Source of the DNA: CAMTWZ01 sp041749075 | GTDB lineage: Bacteria > Bacteroidota > Rhodothermia > Balneolales > HLUCCA01 | Direction: 5' to 3' | DNA length: 64,000 nucleotides | NCBI GenBank assembly: GCA_041749075.1 | Contig: JBGTBY010000035.1 | Location: 62,001 to 126,000, forward strand | Shown here: piece after piece, positions 50,033 through 58,680 of the stretch | How positions within the stretch are numbered: position 1 is the stretch's first letter | Layout: each line of letters starts with the position of its first letter | Notes under the pieces: model-generated | Told to the model about the DNA's origin: nothing | Database searches by the model: none | The model's input: only the letters and a program-made list of their open reading frames with translations | Translations under genes and position numbers: made by a program

Positions 50033-50041
50033 TGTTCTGTT

Positions 50042-50069
50042 ATCGGTAATCAGTAATCTGAAATCGGTG
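50042..50069 (+). repeat. ATC-type heptamer array
   Basis: Heptamers ATCGGTA, ATCAGTA, ATCTGAA, ATCGGTG, ten bases after the stop of the EEP gene. Two units are shared or nearly shared with the array inside the CotH gene. Confidence 0.8.
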
Positions 50070-50104
50070 AAGATGGGCTTGACTACGTTTCTTTAATCGC
50101 ACAT

Positions 50105-50139
50105 CTTCCCGCTTCCCGCTTCCCGCTTCCCGCTTCCCG
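50105..50139 (+). repeat. CTTCCCG heptamer, five exact tandem copies
   Basis: Five perfect copies of CTTCCCG, followed by a degenerate CATCC, 19 bases before the DUF885 start. A tandem repeat this regular can expand or contract by slippage and may vary between strains. Confidence 0.95.
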
Positions 50140-50157
50140 CATCCTAATCACACACCT

Positions 50158-51978
50158 ATGAAACGCATCTTACTGTATTCGCTGGCAGCATTCATTCTTG
50201 TCGGCAGTGTCTGGACCTATAAGCTAGTTTGGGGCAAACCTTTCAATTTCGACCATCTGCTCGAGCGATATCTGATTGTGTTCGTCAAGGAACAGCCTGA
50301 GTTACTCACTCTGGTGGGGGCTATCGAAAACACAGCCCTGGATTTCCATAGCGACAAGTTGAGCGATGCCAGCCCAGAAGCTGCTCGGGCATCGTTCGAG
50401 CAAGCCAAGCGTTACCTGGACCTCATTCGTAACTATGACAGAGCCGATCTGGGCCCACAGCAACAGATTAGTTATGACATGATGACGTGGTATTTAGGTC
50501 TGATGGTGGATGGCGAGTCATTTCTGTACCACGATTTCCCTGTGAATCAAGTCAGCGGACTTCAGGCCGATTTACCCTCGTTCATGACATCCTATCACGT
50601 GATCAAGGACAAAAAAAGCGCTGAACGATACATCGCCCGGTTGAAGTCCTTTCGTATGAAATTCGATCAAATCGGGGCTTCGGTCACTTATCGAGCCGAG
50701 CGGGGTATCATCCCGCCAGCATTCGTGTTCGAACACGTCATCCGCGATATGAACAAGTTCATCGAGGTGGATCCATCCGAAAACACGCTTTATACCACGT
50801 TTGTCTCGAAATTGGATTCCACAAGCGTTGTTGATGACGATAAAACAGCCTTGAAAGCCGAGGCTTTAGCTGCGGTTGAAGGCGTTGTGTATGATTCCTA
50901 CCGTTTTCTCATCGGAGTGATGGAAGAAATGCGTCCTCAAGCGAAGACCGAAGCAGGCGCGTGGACATTGCCGGATGGCGACGCATACTACCGCCATATG
51001 ACGCGGCAGCATACATCCATGGATGTGAGTCCGGAAGAGGTTCATCAAATCGGACTAGACGAAGTCACCCGGATCACATCCGAAATGAATACTCTGTTCA
51101 ACCAGATAGGAATCACACGAGGCACTATCGCCGAGCGATTCAAGTCACTCGATGCACGACCAGGAACGTTTTATCCGGACACATCCGCAAGCATTTCTGT
51201 CATTATCGCCGATTACCAAGCCATGGTGGATCAGCTCTTGGAGGGCACAAAGCCCCTGTTTAAACGCGTTCCTCAGGCTGCATGCGAAGTACACAGAGTA
51301 CCCGTGCATTCCGAAGCCACTGCACCATTCGCGTACTACTTGTTTCCGGCGTTGGACGGCTCACGCCCTGGCATTTTTTACATCAATCTTCGTGAGATCA
51401 GTGAAATTCCGAAATATGGAATGATGACGCTCACCGCGCATGAAGCTGTGCCCGGACACCATTTCCAACTGGCTCTGGCTCAGGAGATTCAAGGAGTGCC
51501 TACTGTTCGTCGGATTCTGCCATTCAACGCCTTCGCAGAGGGTTGGGCTCTATACACAGAGAAATTGGTAGCGGATATCGGGATGTACGATGACGACCCT
51601 GAATCCGATTTGGGACGATTGCAGGCGGAGATGTTCCGCGCTGTCCGATTGGTTGTGGATACCGGCATCCATCTTAAACGCTGGACCCGAGAACAAGCGA
51701 TCGCCTACATGCTTGAGAATACCGGCATGCCTGATGGCGAGGTCACAGCTGAAATCGAACGTTACATCGTCTGGCCTGGACAGGCACTTGGCTACAAGAT
51801 GGGCATGATTCACATCCAAGGTTTGCGTGCCAAGTCCGAGACGGAAATGGGCGATGCTTTCAATCTGCCCGAGTTCCACGACACGGTGTTGATGAACGGC
51901 TCTCTGCCCATGAGTGTGTTGGACACGGTTGTGGAAGGCTACATCAACACGTCCCTATCCCGCACACCGATCAAGTAA
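50158..51978 (+). CDS. DUF885 family metallopeptidase-like protein
   Basis: A 606-residue protein with an N-terminal signal anchor (residues 5-22). DUF885 proteins are gluzincin-like; here the zinc motif is HEAVPGHHFQ near residue 428 and the third ligand region FAEGWALYTEKL near 461. YYLFPALDGSRPGIFYINL precedes them. Related proteins are predicted carboxypeptidases or oligopeptidases of the cell envelope. The last 40 bases overlap the convergent serB gene, so both C-termini share sequence. Confidence 0.87.
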   Translation: MKRILLYSLAAFILVGSVWTYKLVWGKPFNFDHLLERYLIVFVKEQPELLTLVGAIENTALDFHSDKLSDASPEAARASFEQAKRYLDLIRNYDRADLGPQQQISYDMMTWYLGLMVDGESFLYHDFPVNQVSGLQADLPSFMTSYHVIKDKKSAERYIARLKSFRMKFDQIGASVTYRAERGIIPPAFVFEHVIRDMNKFIEVDPSENTLYTTFVSKLDSTSVVDDDKTALKAEALAAVEGVVYDSYRFLIGVMEEMRPQAKTEAGAWTLPDGDAYYRHMTRQHTSMDVSPEEVHQIGLDEVTRITSEMNTLFNQIGITRGTIAERFKSLDARPGTFYPDTSASISVIIADYQAMVDQLLEGTKPLFKRVPQAACEVHRVPVHSEATAPFAYYLFPALDGSRPGIFYINLREISEIPKYGMMTLTAHEAVPGHHFQLALAQEIQGVPTVRRILPFNAFAEGWALYTEKLVADIGMYDDDPESDLGRLQAEMFRAVRLVVDTGIHLKRWTREQAIAYMLENTGMPDGEVTAEIERYIVWPGQALGYKMGMIHIQGLRAKSETEMGDAFNLPEFHDTVLMNGSLPMSVLDTVVEGYINTSLSRTPIK

Positions 51979-53150
51979 AGAATCCCATCCAAGCCGAGGT
52001 TGGAGATGGCTTGACCGGCTTGGGCTTTCACAATATGCTTGGCATGGAAGGCGATACCGAGGCCGGCGATGGCGAGCATGGGTAGGTCGTTGGCTCCGTC
52101 GCCGACCGCGATGACCTGCTCCAAGCGGATGTTCTCGCGCTGGGCGATCGATTTGAGTAGTTCGGCCTTCCGTTTGCCATCCACGATGTCGTCGCCAACG
52201 TCGCCTGTCACCTTCCCCTCGCGGATGACCAACTCGTTCGCGTAGACATGATCGATGCCAAGCTTGTTCTGCAAGTACTTCCCGAAATACTGGAATCCCC
52301 CTGAAATGATGGCCGTCTTGTATCCGATGCCTTGCAAGGTGGAAATGAGTCGTTCGGCACCCGGCGTAATGGGCAGCGTTTCGGCGATCTCCTTCAACAC
52401 GCGTTCGTCCAAGCCTTTCAGTAATCCGACTCGCCTCGCGAAGCTCTCTTTGAAATCCAATTTTCCTTGCATCGCGTCTTCGGTGATGGCCGCCACTTCG
52501 GCGCCTACGCCCGCGGCCTTGGCCAACTCATCGATCACTTCGCATTGAATGAGGGTCGAATCCATGTCAAAGACCACCAAGCGACGATTCCGACGAAACA
52601 CATTGTCAATCTGAAATCCGATATCCACTCCTAAATCATGGGAAATGCGCATGAATGAAGCACGCATGTGATCCAAGTTTCTTGGCGTTCCACGGACGGT
52701 CAATTCCACGCATGCGCGTGTTTTTGTGACGATGTCCAAGGGTATGCGCCCAGATAAACGCTTGATGGAATCGATGTTGAGTCCGTTTTCGGCCACTTCC
52801 TGCGATATGCGGTGCAATTGCTCGGCGGTGATGGTTGGACCCAGTACCGTGATGATGTACCTCGGCTTTCCTTGCGCGGCCACCCAAGCGCTGTAATCGT
52901 CCGCATCCACCGGTTCGAAACGGGCTTGCAATCCGAGCTCATGAGCCTTGAATAACAGCTCGCGAAGCACGGGTTTCGACTCCGATTCTGCCGGAATATC
53001 AAGCAAAATTCCCAAAGAAAGGGTATCATGGATATTGGCCTGACCGATATCGAGAATGTTGATTTTATGCTCGGATAAGAGTCTGGTCAGTTCACTGGTA
53101 AGGCCAGGTTTGTCTTGGCCTGAGATGGTAAATAAGATGATTTCGCGCAT
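51939..53150 (-). CDS. serB: Phosphoserine phosphatase with two ACT domains
   Basis: A 403-residue enzyme. Residues 1-180 hold two ACT domains (ILFTISGQDKPGLTSELTRLL; YIITVLGPTITAEQL), which probably bind serine. The HAD domain has FDMDSTLIQCEVIDELA with nucleophile Asp195 and Asp197, SGGFQYFGKYLQ and AVGDGANDLPML. It catalyses the last step of serine synthesis. The 3' end overlaps DUF885 by 40 bases tail to tail. It is divergent from pdxH with a 24-base gap. Confidence 0.94.
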   Translation of the reverse strand: MREIILFTISGQDKPGLTSELTRLLSEHKINILDIGQANIHDTLSLGILLDIPAESESKPVLRELLFKAHELGLQARFEPVDADDYSAWVAAQGKPRYIITVLGPTITAEQLHRISQEVAENGLNIDSIKRLSGRIPLDIVTKTRACVELTVRGTPRNLDHMRASFMRISHDLGVDIGFQIDNVFRRNRRLVVFDMDSTLIQCEVIDELAKAAGVGAEVAAITEDAMQGKLDFKESFARRVGLLKGLDERVLKEIAETLPITPGAERLISTLQGIGYKTAIISGGFQYFGKYLQNKLGIDHVYANELVIREGKVTGDVGDDIVDGKRKAELLKSIAQRENIRLEQVIAVGDGANDLPMLAIAGLGIAFHAKHIVKAQAGQAISNLGLDGILYLIGVRDRDVLM

Positions 53151-53174
53151 GGCGCGCCAAGTTACGGGAAAAGA

Positions 53175-53819
53175 ATGATGTCAGCTTTGGAAGATCTCCG
53201 CACCGAATACAAAAAGGCCAGTCTGCTGGAACAGGATGTACGGCCCAACCCATTTGATCAATTCAGAATCTGGTTTGATGAAGCGATCAAAGCTGGTGTC
53301 CCCGAGCCCAATGCGATGGGCGCGGCGACTGTAGGAACTGACGGACAGCCAACGAACCGAATCGTATTATTGAAGGGCCTTGATGATGCGTCATTCGTGT
53401 TTTACACGAATTATGAGAGCGAGAAAGGTCAGCAACTGGCTCAGAATCCTCGCATCGGACTCAATTTCTTCTGGATGGAGCTCGAGCGGCAAGTCCGCAT
53501 CGACGGAATGGTGAGCAAAGTGGATCGGGAAACATCCCGCACCTACTTCCAATCGAGGCCAAGATTGAGCCAAATCGGCGCATGGGCATCCAAACAAAGC
53601 ACGTCTGTGAAAGATCGTGTCTATTTGGAGGATGAAATGGCTCGGCTGGATGCCCAATTCAAGGATGTGGATCCGATTCCGGTTCCGGATTCTTGGGGAG
53701 GCTATCGTGTTGTACCTCATTATATCGAATTCTGGCAGGGTCGGCGCAGCCGGCTTCATGATCGCATCGCCTATGTGAAACAGGGTGATGTGTGGACCAT
53801 TCAGCGCAAATCTCCCTGA
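53175..53819 (+). CDS. pdxH: Pyridoxamine 5'-phosphate oxidase
   Basis: A 214-residue FMN enzyme making PLP. NPFDQFRIWFDEA, NAMGAATVGTDGQPTNRIVLLKG, FVFYTNYESEKGQQL, QVRIDGMV, IGAWASKQS and the C-terminal FWQGRRSRLHDRIAY match PdxH closely. Two adjacent Met codons can start it. trmB follows after 3 bases. The gap to serB is so short that the two divergent promoters must overlap. Confidence 0.95.
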   Translation: MMSALEDLRTEYKKASLLEQDVRPNPFDQFRIWFDEAIKAGVPEPNAMGAATVGTDGQPTNRIVLLKGLDDASFVFYTNYESEKGQQLAQNPRIGLNFFWMELERQVRIDGMVSKVDRETSRTYFQSRPRLSQIGAWASKQSTSVKDRVYLEDEMARLDAQFKDVDPIPVPDSWGGYRVVPHYIEFWQGRRSRLHDRIAYVKQGDVWTIQRKSP

Positions 53820-53822
53820 TCT

Positions 53823-54488
53823 GTGGCCAAAGAGAAGCTGTTTCGCTACGAAGCGATCAACCATATGCCGAACGTGATCCAGATGGAGTCGAAAGATCCG
53901 ACTTGGGTTGCATCGGTCAAGGGAACCTGGAGCACGATTTTTGGGAATGATCGCCCCATCACACTTGAACTGGCCTGCGGAAAAGGCGATTACGCCCTTG
54001 AGCTGGCGCGACGGTTCCCAGATCTGAATTTCATTGGAGTCGACCTGAAAGGGGATCGGATCTTCAAAGGAGCGACCATTGCTCGGAACGAAGGGCTTAC
54101 CAACATCCGGTTTCTGCGCATTTACATCGACCATATCGAGAACTATTTTGCTCCAGGGGAAGTGTCGGATATTTGGATCACCTTTCCTGATCCATACTTG
54201 AATGAGCAAAAGAAAAACAAGCGGCTGACCGCATCTGTATTCTTGGATCGCTACCGCACCATCATGGGAGGCAGAGGCACCATCCGATTCAAAACAGATG
54301 ATCCGACGTTGGATGACTTCACGATGGAAGTCCTTGTCAATCAGGGCATTACGCCAACTGTACGAATAGAGGATGTCCATAGAACGAATCACGGAAATCC
54401 ATTGCTGGACATCATCACCTTCTATGAATCGAAGCATCTGCAAAAAGGACTGAGGATTCGGTATACAGAGTGGGTGTTGGGAACGTGA
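53823..54488 (+). CDS. trmB: tRNA (guanine-N7-)-methyltransferase
   Basis: A 221-residue SAM-dependent enzyme that makes m7G46 in tRNA. LELACGKGDYALELARRFPDLNFIGVD (in parts) is the SAM site; NIRFLRIYIDHIENYF, WITFPDPYLNEQKKNKRLT and IRFKTDD are diagnostic. The start is a GTG. The stop codon lies inside the first unit of a heptamer array. Confidence 0.92.
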   Translation: MAKEKLFRYEAINHMPNVIQMESKDPTWVASVKGTWSTIFGNDRPITLELACGKGDYALELARRFPDLNFIGVDLKGDRIFKGATIARNEGLTNIRFLRIYIDHIENYFAPGEVSDIWITFPDPYLNEQKKNKRLTASVFLDRYRTIMGGRGTIRFKTDDPTLDDFTMEVLVNQGITPTVRIEDVHRTNHGNPLLDIITFYESKHLQKGLRIRYTEWVLGT

Positions 54489-54517
54489 GACGTGAGACGG
54501 CGGACGAGGGACGTTAG
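54483..54517 (+). repeat. ACG-type heptamer array over the trmB stop
   Basis: Five heptamers ACGTGAG, ACGTGAG, ACGGCGG, ACGAGGG, ACGTTAG start at the last trmB codon and include its TGA stop. The unit family is the same as at 9153 and 19739. Confidence 0.8.
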
Positions 54518-54590
54518 GAGTTTTACAAAGGAATAACTTTAGGAACGATTATAGTGGCACAATAGGCGTTGAAATCACGATATTTCATCT

Positions 54591-54779
54591 ATGAGTAAAC
54601 CGTCACATCTAGATGTGCCCGATCAAGGGGTGATAGCAAGGAAAGATGGATCCTTGTCACAGGATTTACCGCCAAATTTGGCGAAGAGGATCCAGGAGGT
54701 GGAGCAAGAGCGTGAGAATGGACTGTTGTTGACACATGAAGACGTGTTGAAACAGATCCGTTCATGGCCTGCGAGATAA
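54591..54779 (+). CDS. Antitoxin-like protein of a broken RelE/ParE-type module
   Basis: A 62-residue protein with the C-terminal pattern LPPNLAKRIQEVEQERENG then LLTHEDVLKQIRSW, similar to short antitoxins that end in a THEEVM-type helix and pair with RelE/ParE toxins. A remnant of such a toxin follows immediately, so this is probably the surviving antitoxin. The N-terminal 25 residues are polar and lack a clear DNA-binding fold. Confidence 0.6.
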   Translation: MSKPSHLDVPDQGVIARKDGSLSQDLPPNLAKRIQEVEQERENGLLLTHEDVLKQIRSWPAR

Positions 54780-54906
54780 GATTTCTAACTATCGTAGTTT
54801 GATCAAACCACCCTATCGGATTGAGTACCGATATGAGGATCAACAAGTCGTTATTACCGCGATATGGGATACACGCCGGAATCCGGATGATCTGCCACGA
54901 GAGTAA
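54778..54906 (+). pseudogene. 5'-truncated RelE/ParE toxin remnant
   Basis: Without a start codon, the frame reads KISNYRSLIKPPYRIEYRYE and continues to TAIWDTRRNPDDLPRE before a stop. This is the C-terminal third of a RelE/ParE toxin (the PYRIxYRxxD strand pair followed by the W-x-x-R-R end). The first 50-60 codons are missing; the fragment begins at the antitoxin stop codon, consistent with a deletion at the junction. Confidence 0.65.
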
Positions 54907-54950
54907 CCCCCTTTTGAAATCCAATCCCCACTGAGTTTCGTTGTCTTGGT

Positions 54951-55628
54951 ATGATCCGACTCCTCATCTCATTATGGTTCGTGGCATCGCCACCCGACAT
55001 TCGTTTAACGATGGATTCTCCCGATTGGGACATCCTCAATTTTGGCTCAGGGTATGAATCCACCACCTACACATTGGAAAAAGAAGACGGACGAGATGTG
55101 ATGCGGGCCGAAAGCGTGGCATCCGCATCGGGGTTGGTCCGTCGCTTATCCATCGATGCGAACGAGCATCCCGTTATCGAGTGGAGCTGGAAAATCAATG
55201 GGGTGTTGAGCAAAGGTAATGCCCGGAAACGCAGTGGGGATGATTATCCGGCGCGGATTTACATCACATTTGATGTGGACGAGTCCGCATCTTTCACCGA
55301 CCGCATGACCCATCGCGCAGCTAGAGCTATGTTCGGAGATGTGCCGTTTCGAGCCATCAATTACATCTGGGCCAATCAACTGCCAAAAGGGACTCATACG
55401 CCCAATCCGTACACATCCACAGTCTGCATGATTGCTGTGCAAAGTGGAAATGGCCTGAAAGGCACATGGCAGTTCGAAAAAAGGAATGTGCTGAACGACT
55501 ATAGGATGTGTTTTGGAGCAGAACCGCCGCTTATGAACGGAATCGCGATCATGACCGATTCGGATAACACGCAAGAATCGGCCATAGCTTGGTATGGCGA
55601 CATCCGACTACTCAAAACCGGTAACTAA
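54951..55628 (+). CDS. DUF3047 domain protein
   Basis: A 225-residue protein with a short hydrophobic N-terminus (probable signal). The core matches DUF3047: IEWSWKINGVLSKGN, DDYPARIYITFD, NYIWANQLPKGT, NPYTSTVCMIAVQSG, DYRMCFG and GIAIMTDSDNT. The fold is likely a jelly-roll and its function is unknown. The last 17 bases overlap the convergent TonB receptor gene. Confidence 0.85.
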   Translation: MIRLLISLWFVASPPDIRLTMDSPDWDILNFGSGYESTTYTLEKEDGRDVMRAESVASASGLVRRLSIDANEHPVIEWSWKINGVLSKGNARKRSGDDYPARIYITFDVDESASFTDRMTHRAARAMFGDVPFRAINYIWANQLPKGTHTPNPYTSTVCMIAVQSGNGLKGTWQFEKRNVLNDYRMCFGAEPPLMNGIAIMTDSDNTQESAIAWYGDIRLLKTGN

Positions 55629-57489
55629 CCGTAACGAACGCCTGACGCCCCGCTGCCGGCTCGTAAGCCCGGGTATTGAACGGATTGACCTGCACCGAAC
55701 CGTTGTATCGTGCGTCGGCAATGTTTTGAACACGCAGAGCGAATACAAATGCGCTTTCCGATAGGTCATATCGTTTGGAAAGGGATATATCCGCCGTCAA
55801 ACGACCATCATTCCGAAAGGTGTTGGCATCATTGGCGAACTGATCGCCGGTTGCCACCACATCCAAACCGGCGGAATACCCTAATTGCGACCATTCCAAT
55901 GCTGTGACAGACACCAATTCCGCAAGTCCGGGAATACGGTTCCCATTGGCGAAACGGAACCGGTTTGCTTGAGCGGATTGAGTGATGCGGGCATATTCTC
56001 CGATAGTCGCTATCACAGAGCCCTCAATGCCTGTATGCGTGGCTTCGCCACTATTTCGATAGAAGGTCCGATCGCCACCCTCTAGTGTCTGGTATGGCGT
56101 GATGCGGTCGCCAACGAGCATGTGATAGGCGGCGAAATCGAGATAAAGCCACGTTCCGATAAGGGACCTTAGTCCGGTCTCGAGGCCGATCGTGGTTTCG
56201 GGTCCGAGTGATTCGACGCCCGAGTTCGATAATTCATTTAGAGTCGGCGCTTCCGATCCCGTCCGGATGTTCGCGAACCAAGTGGAACTCGTGAATGTGC
56301 GAGAAAGACCGATGGATGCGTTCGGGATGATGAGTGTATGACTGTCCTGCGAGCGGATTCGGATGGCATCCACACGCAGTCCGGTTTGCATCATCCATTT
56401 TCCGAATGCCGCAGTATGGGTGATGTAAGGTGTGATACCGGCCCATTGTTCGACCTGATCCACGGTTTTCACGCCATTTTGCTCATTTCCACCCGTTCCG
56501 ATGTTTGTATGACTCACGCGATGATCGGATTGGAACGATGCATCCAAGCCCATTTGAAACGGACCGATGCGGTTCATGTCGAATCTCATCCCACCCGATA
56601 TCCTATTCAGATCCACGATATTCGCGATCAACGGGTTATGCAGCGTTCGATAGGTGCCATACGCGGTGACATCACCCATCCCAGTCTTCATTGAAACGCC
56701 ACTCTGAAGATGAAAGAAGGATTTACCTGCATTGCGATTCTCTTGCAGAGGAAAAACAGAACGGGGATTGTTTCGGGATGTGGCTTCATCCAATGGACCC
56801 GGATTCTCCGCGAACGGAACATAGGCGCCATGCACAATGAACCGGGTTTTCGAGCCGATTACGGATCCGAATCGATAGGCAGACTGTTCATTATGATCGC
56901 GAAATCCATCCGACCCAAATCCCGAGGCATACGCGCTGAAGGAATCTCGACTGGCTTGAAGCAAGAGTTTTTTGGTGTTCGCATCCCCATAGGTTCCCTG
57001 AATGGTTTGAGATGAACCCGTCTGTTTTGTGGAAAGAAGAAGTGTACCCCCACTACCGGATCCCCATTGGATGGCTGTCGGACCACGGATGAGTTCCGCG
57101 CTGGTGATGGATTGCGGATCGATGACTTCCAGAATGGTCTGTCCGTCGGGTGCAGTCAGCGGAATTCCATCCAGAATGACGGTGATTCCACGAACTCCGA
57201 ACGGCGACCTCCAGCCCATACCGCGGATCTGGATTCGTTCACCTAAGGCAAGAGTCTCACGATTCTGAATTTGCAGGCCTGGAAAGGCGTTCAGAAGACG
57301 ATCGAGGCCGATCACTGGTTGGGATAGGCGCTGAGATTCGAGGCGTTCATAACGGAATACAGAATACGGTGCGTTCGCCTCGCTGAATCCGGTACGGGTG
57401 GATTCAAGAACCACATCCGGCAGAATTTGAAGACTGTCGATAGGGGATGGCGGTTGCCAAATAAACAGGAGTAGGATAAACAGATTCAC
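55612..57489 (-). CDS. TonB-dependent outer-membrane receptor
   Basis: A 625-residue protein with a signal peptide, a plug domain (about 25-150: GLDRLLNAFPGLQIQNRE, IQIRGMGWRSPFGVRGI, VILDGIPLT, IELIRGPTAIQWGSG-like ELIRGPTAIQWGSGS) and a 22-strand barrel that ends with Phe (VSYRF), the usual BAM signal. There is no N-terminal carboxypeptidase-like domain, unlike SusC. The ligand is unknown; the size suits siderophore or vitamin receptors. It overlaps the TPM protein gene by four bases. Confidence 0.9.
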   Translation of the reverse strand: MNLFILLLFIWQPPSPIDSLQILPDVVLESTRTGFSEANAPYSVFRYERLESQRLSQPVIGLDRLLNAFPGLQIQNRETLALGERIQIRGMGWRSPFGVRGITVILDGIPLTAPDGQTILEVIDPQSITSAELIRGPTAIQWGSGSGGTLLLSTKQTGSSQTIQGTYGDANTKKLLLQASRDSFSAYASGFGSDGFRDHNEQSAYRFGSVIGSKTRFIVHGAYVPFAENPGPLDEATSRNNPRSVFPLQENRNAGKSFFHLQSGVSMKTGMGDVTAYGTYRTLHNPLIANIVDLNRISGGMRFDMNRIGPFQMGLDASFQSDHRVSHTNIGTGGNEQNGVKTVDQVEQWAGITPYITHTAAFGKWMMQTGLRVDAIRIRSQDSHTLIIPNASIGLSRTFTSSTWFANIRTGSEAPTLNELSNSGVESLGPETTIGLETGLRSLIGTWLYLDFAAYHMLVGDRITPYQTLEGGDRTFYRNSGEATHTGIEGSVIATIGEYARITQSAQANRFRFANGNRIPGLAELVSVTALEWSQLGYSAGLDVVATGDQFANDANTFRNDGRLTADISLSKRYDLSESAFVFALRVQNIADARYNGSVQVNPFNTRAYEPAAGRQAFVTVSYRF

Positions 57490-58262
57490 CAGCTGCCGGA
57501 CGCACCGCCTCCGCCTGATCCGAAGCCGCCTCCGCCTCCGAATCCGCCAAATCCTCCACCACCACCAAAGCCGCCGGAGCGACCTCCACCGAGCATGCTA
57601 GCCAATCCATGAAGGATGATGATCCCATTTCCGCCCAGTCGATGACCTCGACGGCGTCGGCTGGAGCTGAATACTTGGACCACGATATACAGAATGATGA
57701 GGACCAGCACGCCGATGTTCTTGAAATCTTCATCCGAGGCGGACGATGTGCGTCGCTGAGGCATCGCATCGAATTCGCCAGAAGCGAGATTCATGATCAT
57801 GTCGGTCGATTTCACAAGTGCGGCATAGACGTTTCCCGCACGGAATTCGGGAATGATGATCTCTTGAATGATGCGCCCGGCCAGGATGTCGGGAATTGCG
57901 CCTTCCAATCCATATCCGACTTCGATCCGCACTTGGCGATCGTCTCTGGATATGAGGATGAGCACGCCGTTGCGTCGGTCGCCTTCCCACATCCGCCAAT
58001 CGGAGAACATCTTCGTTGCGAATGTTTGGATATCATATCCCTGAAGATTCTCGATCGTCGCGATCACAACCACATTGCTTGTGGTGTCGCGATAGGTGCG
58101 CAGCCGTTGTTCCAAGTTGGATCGTTCTGAACCGGATAACATCCCTGCGAAATCATTCACCATGCCGGTGGGTCGGGCAGGGAAGGTTTGGGCCGATAAC
58201 TCCATCCCACAACAAACAACCAACAACCCAACCACAAACAAAGACTTAACGCGAGATGTCAT
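57486..58262 (-). CDS. TPM-domain membrane protein (YgcG type) with Gly-rich tail
   Basis: A 258-residue protein: signal peptide (1-25), TPM domain (about 30-160: VNDFAGMLS, NVVVIATIENLQG, GVLILISRDDRQVRIEVGYGLE in parts), a membrane helix (IGVLVLIILYIVVQV) and a tail of GGFGG repeats ending in GASGSW. The family is associated with LemA and of unsettled function (acid phosphatase-like in plants). It is the third gene of lemA-TPM-TPM-TonB receptor. Confidence 0.9.
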   Translation of the reverse strand: MTSRVKSLFVVGLLVVCCGMELSAQTFPARPTGMVNDFAGMLSGSERSNLEQRLRTYRDTTSNVVVIATIENLQGYDIQTFATKMFSDWRMWEGDRRNGVLILISRDDRQVRIEVGYGLEGAIPDILAGRIIQEIIIPEFRAGNVYAALVKSTDMIMNLASGEFDAMPQRRTSSASDEDFKNIGVLVLIILYIVVQVFSSSRRRRGHRLGGNGIIILHGLASMLGGGRSGGFGGGGGFGGFGGGGGFGSGGGGASGSW

Positions 58263-58680
58263 TTCCTACCTCGTTCGTGTCGGTTTTCGCATCATAGGGA
58301 TACAGTTCTTTCAATTTTTGTCCGATGTCGGTCACCACTAGGATCAACCCGCCAGCAATATCACCTTTCTTGAAATGATCGATCATCACATCCATCTCGG
58401 CGTTCCAATAATCCGGCTCCAATTGGGTATGGATGCCTTCATCGCCGAAAATCGCGGCTTTATGATCATCCAAAGCCACAAAAATCAGTACGGCATTGCG
58501 TTGTTTGGTCTGATGCAATCCCAGTTTGCCAAACAACTCGCGGGCGCGTTCGAGAGCGTCGCCTTTGCAGTATTGGTCGAGATGCACCTTGATTTCGCCG
58601 GATGTATTCAGCTCAGCAAGTCGGATGGCCTCTACCACCCGAACTTCCTGATCTTTGGAAATATGATGTTCGATCCGCAT
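58246..58680 (-). CDS. Soluble TPM-domain protein
   Basis: A 144-residue protein consisting of one TPM domain (EIKVHLDQYCKGD, KQRNAVLIFVALDDHKAAIFGDEGI, GDIAGGLILVVTDIGQKL). It has no signal peptide or membrane helix, unlike its downstream neighbour. Its start overlaps the lemA stop (TGATG) and its end overlaps the YgcG-type gene by 17 bases. Confidence 0.88.
   Translation of the reverse strand: MRIEHHISKDQEVRVVEAIRLAELNTSGEIKVHLDQYCKGDALERARELFGKLGLHQTKQRNAVLIFVALDDHKAAIFGDEGIHTQLEPDYWNAEMDVMIDHFKKGDIAGGLILVVTDIGQKLKELYPYDAKTDTNEVGNDISR

Noticed and set aside
50105..50139. CRISPR-like array
   Set aside because: The five CTTCCCG units are contiguous without spacers; no cas genes are present, and none of the other arrays has repeat-spacer structure.
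53391..54443. Minus-strand open frame of 350 codons across pdxH and trmB
   Set aside because: It is antisense to two well-identified genes and has no recognisable domain.
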